Notes under the pieces: model-generated | The model's database searches: none | Told to the model about the DNA's origin: nothing | The model's input: the letters and a program-made list of their open reading frames with translations, nothing else | Part shown: positions 59,006 to 64,000 of the stretch, piece after piece | Layout: every line of letters starts with the position of its first letter | Position numbering within the stretch: position 1 is the first letter of the stretch | NCBI RefSeq assembly: GCF_029889905.1 | Contig: NZ_JARANZ010000006.1 | Coordinates: 186,001 to 250,000, forward strand | DNA length: 64,000 nucleotides | Direction: 5' to 3' | Source of the DNA: Chromohalobacter sp. 11-W | Lineage (GTDB): Bacteria; Pseudomonadota; Gammaproteobacteria; Pseudomonadales; Halomonadaceae | Program-made: the position numbers and the translations under genes

Positions 59006-60412
59006 TCAACGGCGCGGAAAGCCGCCGCCAGGGCCACCGCCCATGCCAGGGCCACCCATGCCACCAGGGCCGCCCATGCCACCGCCCATGTCCCGCATCA
59101 TTTTCTGCATGCCGCCTTTCTTGCCGGCCTTTTTCATCATCTTCTGCATCTGCTTGTGCTGCTTGAGCAGACGGTTGAGATCGGGCACTTGCAAGCCAGC
59201 ACCCGCCGCGATACGACGCTTGCGCGAGCCACTGATGATTTCCGGCTTGCGGCGCTCCTTCGGGGTCATCGAGTTGATCAACGACTCGAGCTTGCCCAGT
59301 TCCTTCTCGGCGCCCGGCCCCTGCGCAGCTTCGGCCATCTGCCCCATACCGGGCAGCTTGCCCATCAAACCGCCCATGCCGCCCATCTTCTTGAGCTGCT
59401 GGAGCTGTTCGCGGAAGTCCTCGAGATCGAAACCGTTGCCTTTCTTGACCTTCTTGGCCAGTTTCTCTGCCTTGCCCTGGTCGACGTTACGCTCGGCTTC
59501 CTCGATGAGCGACAGCATGTCGCCCATGCCTAGAATCCGCGATGCAACGCGATCCGGGTGAAACGGCTCGAGGGCATCGACTTTCTCGCCCATGCCCATG
59601 AACTTGATCGGCTTGCCGGTAACGTGGCGCACCGAGAGCGCCGCGCCACCACGGGCGTCACCGTCCGCCTTGGTGAGGATCACCCCGGTAAGCGGCAACG
59701 CCTCGTGGAAAGCCTGCGCGGTATTGGCGGCATCCTGGCCGGTCATGGCATCGACCACGAACAGCGTCTCGTCAGGCGAGACCGCTCCATGCAAGGCCTG
59801 GATTTCTTCCATCATCGCCTGATCGACTGACAGTCGCCCGGCGGTATCCACGAGCACCACATCGTGGAACTGGATCTTGGCATGCTTGATCGCCGCCTGG
59901 GCGATGTCGACCGGCTGTTGGGCGCTAGTCGAGGGAAAGAAGTCGACTTCTACTTCTTTGGCCAGCGTCTCGAGCTGATCAATGGCAGCCGGTCGATAGA
60001 CGTCGGCGGAGACCACCAGCACTTTTTTCTTTTCCCGCTCGCGCAGGAAGCGCGCCAACTTGGCGACCGAGGTCGTTTTACCCGCACCCTGCAGGCCGGC
60101 CATCAAGACCACCGAGGGCGCGCTCTTGAGCGACAGCGCCTCGTTGGCCTCGCCCATGATCGCTTCCAGTTCCTGCTGGACGATCTTGACGAATTGCTGG
60201 CCCGGGGACAGGCTGCGCGAAACCTCTTGGCCCACGGCGCGCTCGCGCACCCGCTCGACGAACGCCTTGACCACCGGCAGGGCCACGTCGGCCTCCAGCA
60301 GCGCACGACGCACCTCGCGCAGCGTGTCTTTGATGTTGTCCTCGGTCAGCTTGGCCTGACCGGTGATCGACTTCAGCGTGCCCGACAGGCGATCGGTCAA
60401 ACTTTCAAACAT
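59006..60412 (-). CDS. ffh: Signal recognition particle protein Ffh
   Basis: 468 residues. The N and G domains have LQGAGKTTSVAKLA, VDTAGRLSVD and LTKADGDARGG. The M domain has methionine-rich helices and the 4.5S RNA-binding SGSRKRRIAAGAG. The C terminus is an unusual Met/Gly/Pro tail. It works with FtsY encoded at 28904. The ATG at 60412 gives MFESLTDRLSG, the family start. Confidence 0.96.
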   Translation of the reverse strand: MFESLTDRLSGTLKSITGQAKLTEDNIKDTLREVRRALLEADVALPVVKAFVERVRERAVGQEVSRSLSPGQQFVKIVQQELEAIMGEANEALSLKSAPSVVLMAGLQGAGKTTSVAKLARFLREREKKKVLVVSADVYRPAAIDQLETLAKEVEVDFFPSTSAQQPVDIAQAAIKHAKIQFHDVVLVDTAGRLSVDQAMMEEIQALHGAVSPDETLFVVDAMTGQDAANTAQAFHEALPLTGVILTKADGDARGGAALSVRHVTGKPIKFMGMGEKVDALEPFHPDRVASRILGMGDMLSLIEEAERNVDQGKAEKLAKKVKKGNGFDLEDFREQLQQLKKMGGMGGLMGKLPGMGQMAEAAQGPGAEKELGKLESLINSMTPKERRKPEIISGSRKRRIAAGAGLQVPDLNRLLKQHKQMQKMMKKAGKKGGMQKMMRDMGGGMGGPGGMGGPGMGGGPGGGFPRR

Positions 60413-60627
60413 GGCGCTCTCCGGCAGGAATTGCCTAGGCATGAAAAGGCGATTATACGCGTTCGTGGCGACTCTCTCCATGCACCCGTCGCAATGCGCA
60501 AGCAGCAGGGGGATTCGCTACGGCGCAGGGATTCGCTATAGTAACGCTCCCGAGTCCGCGTGACAGGCTCACGTGATATTAACGCTTCATTTTCTTCGAC
60601 GCCGACCGGCGCAGGGATTGGCCACCG
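60413..60627. promoter_or_regulatory. Divergent ffh/ypjD promoter region
   Basis: 215 bases without a gene. It contains a short direct repeat, GGGATTCGCTA, twice around 60508-60540. No clear promoter consensus was picked out by eye. Confidence 0.4.
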
Positions 60628-61428
60628 ATGCAGGCGCTGCCTTTTGCGATTCTCGCCATTGTCTGTTACCTCGCCGCGGGCGCCTGGCAAGCGCTCGCGC
60701 TTGCCAGGCGTGTCCCGCCCAGGACGATCTTGGTGCGCTCCCTGGGCTTGCTCGCGGTCAGCGCCCACACCGTGGTCGTGGCGCACAGCGTGTTTCTCGG
60801 TCGTGGCCTGCATCTGGGGCTTTTCGAAAGCGCCTCACTCTTCACCTGGTTGATCGCCGCCCTGCTGATCGCGGTCAGTCTGTTCAAGCCATTGTTGAAT
60901 GCCGGCGTCGGCCTCTTCCCGCTGGCCGCACTGACGCTGGTTGCATTGATGCTTTACCCCAGCCACATGGTCGAATCCAACGTCTCGCCCGGCATCGTCT
61001 TTCATATCGTGACCTCCAGCGTGGCCTCGGCACTGCTCAGCATTGCGGCGGTGCAAGCCGTGCTGGTGGCGTTTCAGAACCACGCCCTCAAACGCCGTCA
61101 TACACGTGGGATCATCCAGGTGTTGCCCGCGCTGACGAGTATGGAGCGCTTGCTGTTCGAGCTCATCGGCGCCGGCTTGCTATTACTGACGGCGGCCATC
61201 GTCAGCGGCTTCATCTTCATCGACAACCTTTTCGCCCAGCATCTCGTCCACAAGACGGTATTCTCTCTCGCCGCCTGGTTGGTCTTCACGGGGCTGCTCA
61301 TCGGCCGACATTGGTTGGGCTGGCGCGGCGCACGTGCGATGCGCTGGACCCTGGGCGGCTGCCTGTTACTGGTACTCGGCTACTTCGGTACCAAGGTCGC
61401 GCTGCAATTGATCTTTCACGATATCTAG
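60628..61428 (+). CDS. CcsA/YpjD-like cytochrome c assembly-type membrane protein
   Basis: 266 residues with about eight membrane helices. The family histidines are visible in LFESASLF-adjacent loops and in LVHKTVFSLAAWLVF and GLLIGRHWLGWRGA. Proteins of this kind, divergent from ffh, are conserved in gammaproteobacteria. Heme handling is suggested by the family name but is not shown for YpjD. Confidence 0.87.
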   Translation: MQALPFAILAIVCYLAAGAWQALALARRVPPRTILVRSLGLLAVSAHTVVVAHSVFLGRGLHLGLFESASLFTWLIAALLIAVSLFKPLLNAGVGLFPLAALTLVALMLYPSHMVESNVSPGIVFHIVTSSVASALLSIAAVQAVLVAFQNHALKRRHTRGIIQVLPALTSMERLLFELIGAGLLLLTAAIVSGFIFIDNLFAQHLVHKTVFSLAAWLVFTGLLIGRHWLGWRGARAMRWTLGGCLLLVLGYFGTKVALQLIFHDI

Positions 61429-61506
61429 GCGAAAACGCAGCAACTTGACACTTCCAAAGGGAAACCCTACAAACGATGTTGGCTTTTCAGCGAGGACCTC
61501 TCCACC

Positions 61507-62790
61507 TTGAGCGATGACCTACCCTTAGGGCTGCTGTTAACGCTGCTGCTCGTGCTCATTTGCCTATCCGCCTTCTTCTCCAGCTCGGAAACCGGGATGA
61601 TGTCGATCAACCGCTATCGCCTGTCGCACCAGGCCAATAGCGGCGAGCGCACCGCCAAGCGGGTCTTACGGCTGCTGAGCCGACCCGACCGGCTGATCGG
61701 CGTCATCCTCATCGGCAACAACTTCGTCAACAACCTCGCCGCCTCCATCGCCACGATCATCGCCATCCATTTCTTCGGCGACGTCTCTGGACCGGCCATC
61801 TCGACCGCTGTGCTGACCATCGTGATTCTGATCTTCGCCGAGGTCACGCCCAAGACGTTCGCCGCGGTCAAGCCCGAACGCATCGCCTATCCCGCGTCTT
61901 TGGCACTAGAGCCGCTACTCAAGCTCTTCTATCCGCTGGTGTGGCTCGTCAATGCGATTTCCAATGGCCTGCTACGGCTCTTGGGTGTCAAGGATATCGA
62001 CGGCAGTGCCGACAACCTGACGCGTGATGAGTTGCGCACGGTCGTTCACGAGGCCGGCACCATGATTCCCCGGCGTCACCAGTCCATGTTGCTGTCGATC
62101 CTCGATCTGGAAAACGTGACCGTCAACGACATCATGGTGCCGCGTCAGGAGATCGCCGGCATCGATCTCGACGACGACATCGAGGCCATCCTCACCCAGA
62201 TCCGCTCCAGTCAGCACACGCGAGTACCGGTCTACAAGGGCGACATCAACAACATCATCGGCATCCTGCACCTACGCAACGCCGCACGCTTCCTTTCGAA
62301 GCCCGAGGTGACCAAGGCCGCCATCGTCCAGGAAGCCCGTGAGCCCTATTTCATTCCTGAGTCGACGCCGCTTCACACTCAGTTGCTCAATTTCCAGCAA
62401 CAAAAGCGTCGTATCGGCATCGTGGTCGACGAATATGGCGACGTGGAGGGGTTGGCGACACTGGAAGACATCCTCGAGGAGATCGTCGGCGAGTTCACCA
62501 CCGACGAAGCGGCCACGCACCGCGAGATTCATCCTCAGGAAGACGGCAGCTACATCATCGAGGGCACTACCAATATTCGCGACATCAACAAAGTACTCGC
62601 CTGGCAATTGCCTACCGACGGCCCCAAGACGCTCAACGGGTTGATTCTCGAGCATCTGGAAGCCTTTCCCGACGCGCCCGCCTGCCTGCAGTTGGGAGCG
62701 ATCCGCATGGAAATCCTGCAGATCAAGGACAACCTGATCACCTCGGCGCGCTGCTGGCAATCGGCACGCCGCGCCCGGGTGTTGGGTTAA
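61507..62790 (+). CDS. CNNM/CorC-type transporter (DUF21, CBS pair, CorC_HlyC)
   Basis: 427 residues. The N-terminal DUF21 membrane domain (LSAFFSSSETGMMSINRYRL) is followed by two CBS domains (VPVYKGDINNIIGILH) and a CorC_HlyC domain (DEYGDVEGLATLEDILEEIVGEF). Homologues are linked to magnesium or cobalt export. It starts with TTG after a GAGGA site. Its stop overlaps the stop of the convergent gene in a shared TTAA. Confidence 0.9.
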   Translation: MSDDLPLGLLLTLLLVLICLSAFFSSSETGMMSINRYRLSHQANSGERTAKRVLRLLSRPDRLIGVILIGNNFVNNLAASIATIIAIHFFGDVSGPAISTAVLTIVILIFAEVTPKTFAAVKPERIAYPASLALEPLLKLFYPLVWLVNAISNGLLRLLGVKDIDGSADNLTRDELRTVVHEAGTMIPRRHQSMLLSILDLENVTVNDIMVPRQEIAGIDLDDDIEAILTQIRSSQHTRVPVYKGDINNIIGILHLRNAARFLSKPEVTKAAIVQEAREPYFIPESTPLHTQLLNFQQQKRRIGIVVDEYGDVEGLATLEDILEEIVGEFTTDEAATHREIHPQEDGSYIIEGTTNIRDINKVLAWQLPTDGPKTLNGLILEHLEAFPDAPACLQLGAIRMEILQIKDNLITSARCWQSARRARVLG

Positions 62791-64000
62791 CGCGAAGAAA
62801 CGCCGATTTCGGCTTCGGCCTTACGTTTGAGTTCGATCACGCGGCGCTCCATATCGCCGCGTTTGGCCTCGCCCACCGGAATAGGGTCACCGAAGTGGAG
62901 CGCCACCCGGGCCCGGAAACGCCGTGGCCATTTGGTCAACGCCTTGCCGCCGCAATTCGATGTCCAAGATCCCCACAGCCCGGCTAATCCGGCAGGCACC
63001 ACCGGCACCGGGTCTCGCGCCAGAATGATCTCCACGCCCCGCCGAAAACGCTGCATTTCGCCGTCGGACGTCAAGCGCCCCTCGGGGAACAACATCACCA
63101 CCTCGCCCTGACGCAGGGCGTGACTCACTTCATCCAAGGCACGCCGCACGCCGCCAGGATCGCAGCGCTCGGAATCCACCGGAATAGCGCCGGCAATGCG
63201 AAAGAACCAATTGAGCCACGGAGATTCGTAGATCGGGCGATCCATCAAGAAGCGCAGCGGACGCGGGCATCCACCGCCCAGGATCAAGGCGTCCATGAAG
63301 CTGACGTGGTTGCACACCACCAGCGCCGCGCCACGTGCGGGCACCGATTGGCGACCGCGAAAACGCAGCCGATACAACACGCGAATCAGCACGAAAATCG
63401 ACAGACGCAGTGCCGGACGCGGCACCATGCACAGGATGACTGCCGCCAGCGTCAGGGACACCGCCGACAAGGCCAGCATGAAGGTATTGAGCGAGGCGCC
63501 GATCACACTCAGCACGACCACACCGAAGCCCGCCGCCAGCACCATGAACAGTGCATTGAGAATATTGTTAGCGGCGATCATGCGGGCCCGATTGTCATCG
63601 CCGCTTTCGAGCTGAATCAGCGTATATAACGGCACGATGTACAAACCGCCGCCCAAACCGATTACCGCAAAATCGAGCATCTGGCGCCAGAAACCCGGTG
63701 ACAGGCTCAATGCCGCCAACCCGGTATCGCTGCCCGCCAGCGGCTGACTCAGCCCCAGGTCGAGACCGGCCAGACCGAAGAGCATGGCGCCGGCCGGTAT
63801 CAGCCCGACTTCCAGACGTCCCGCCGACAGCCGCGCGCACAATAGCGCGCCCGCGCCAACGCCCAGCGCGAACGCGCCCAGCAAGGCACTGACCACAGCT
63901 TCGTTGCCATGCACGACATCGCGTGTCCAGGCAGGCAGTTGGGTCAGGTAGCAGGCACCTAGAAACCAGAACAAACTGATGCCCAGCAAGGCACGAAATA
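62787..64000 (-). CDS. MFS transporter fused to 1-acylglycerol-3-phosphate acyltransferase-like domain (5' end outside window)
   Basis: The visible 404 codons are open to the right edge, so the start is missing. The first half is a major-facilitator membrane domain (ALLGISLFWFLGACYLTQLP, VIGLGGGLYIVPLYTLIQ). The second is a PlsC-type acyltransferase with NHVSFMD (HX4D), MLFPEGRLTSDG and VPVVPAGLAG. The layout recalls LplT plus the acyltransferase part of Aas, which flip and re-acylate lysophospholipids at the inner membrane. The acyl-ACP synthetase domain of Aas is absent downstream. Confidence 0.88.
   Translation of the reverse strand, partial: FRALLGISLFWFLGACYLTQLPAWTRDVVHGNEAVVSALLGAFALGVGAGALLCARLSAGRLEVGLIPAGAMLFGLAGLDLGLSQPLAGSDTGLAALSLSPGFWRQMLDFAVIGLGGGLYIVPLYTLIQLESGDDNRARMIAANNILNALFMVLAAGFGVVVLSVIGASLNTFMLALSAVSLTLAAVILCMVPRPALRLSIFVLIRVLYRLRFRGRQSVPARGAALVVCNHVSFMDALILGGGCPRPLRFLMDRPIYESPWLNWFFRIAGAIPVDSERCDPGGVRRALDEVSHALRQGEVVMLFPEGRLTSDGEMQRFRRGVEIILARDPVPVVPAGLAGLWGSWTSNCGGKALTKWPRRFRARVALHFGDPIPVGEAKRGDMERRVIELKRKAEAEIGVSSR

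Overview
This window looks like a chromosomal segment of a moderately halophilic gammaproteobacterium of the Halomonadaceae, most probably Chromohalobacter (close to C. salexigens). The reasons are the high GC content, the Pseudomonas/Halomonas-like order of housekeeping genes, an ectoine hydroxylase, and an aldonate/hexuronate operon that matches what I remember of the C. salexigens D-mannonate dehydratase locus. No rRNA, tRNA, CRISPR array, prophage or insertion sequence was seen.

Layout. 1-10.5 kb is core metabolism and repair: the end of aconitase (acnA), then on the minus strand NAD-malic enzyme, a YeeE/YedE sulfur-compound permease, trpS, alanine dehydrogenase, a DUF2007 protein, rlmI, mutM, rpmG, rpmB and radC. 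10.6-21.1 kb is a plus-strand sugar-acid island: a GntR/FadR-type regulator, a ManD-type dehydratase of the low-efficiency sequence class, a zinc dehydrogenase (candidate L-gulonate 5-dehydrogenase), a complete TRAP transporter, fructuronate reductase, UxuA, and a Tat-exported lactonase-family protein. Together they can take up an aldonate/hexuronate and convert L-gulonate to D-fructuronate, D-mannonate and 2-keto-3-deoxygluconate. The island separates radC from coaBC, which are neighbours in Pseudomonas. The lactonase segment is flanked by a 45-bp perfect direct repeat of the uxuA 3' end.

21.1-38.1 kb is again core: coaBC-dut-algC-argB, slmA, then minus-strand ftsY-ftsE-ftsX and rpoH, rsmD, a ZapB-like coiled coil, rimI with an enlarged cryptic DNA polymerase III psi-like gene, bolA, an MFS exporter, an acidic protein of unknown function, lysS, and prfB with its programmed +1 frameshift. 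38.3-50 kb is a second accessory block: an oligopeptide ABC transporter with fused ATPases, a solitary ectoine hydroxylase (EctD/EctE), a FadL-type porin, and a copper unit (MerR-type regulator, CopA ATPase and a coupled 25-residue membrane peptide), followed by a VOC-fold protein. 50-64 kb returns to conserved order on the minus strand: recJ, thrC, hom, dsbC, xerD, rplS-trmD-rimM-rpsP and ffh. Then come plus-strand ypjD/ccsA-like and corC-like genes and the 3' part of an MFS-acyltransferase fusion.

The most unusual non-coding signal is a 26-bp hairpin module: fixed flanks, 5-bp stem that changes with compensation, 3-nt loop. It is present four times at three intergenic loci (after prfB, after recJ, and between hom and thrC). 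The recJ copy is joined to 15 perfect copies of a CTAG-containing heptamer. All ORF starts were re-judged from ribosome binding sites and family lengths. Nothing was searched in a database, so family names rest on recognition of the translated sequence.
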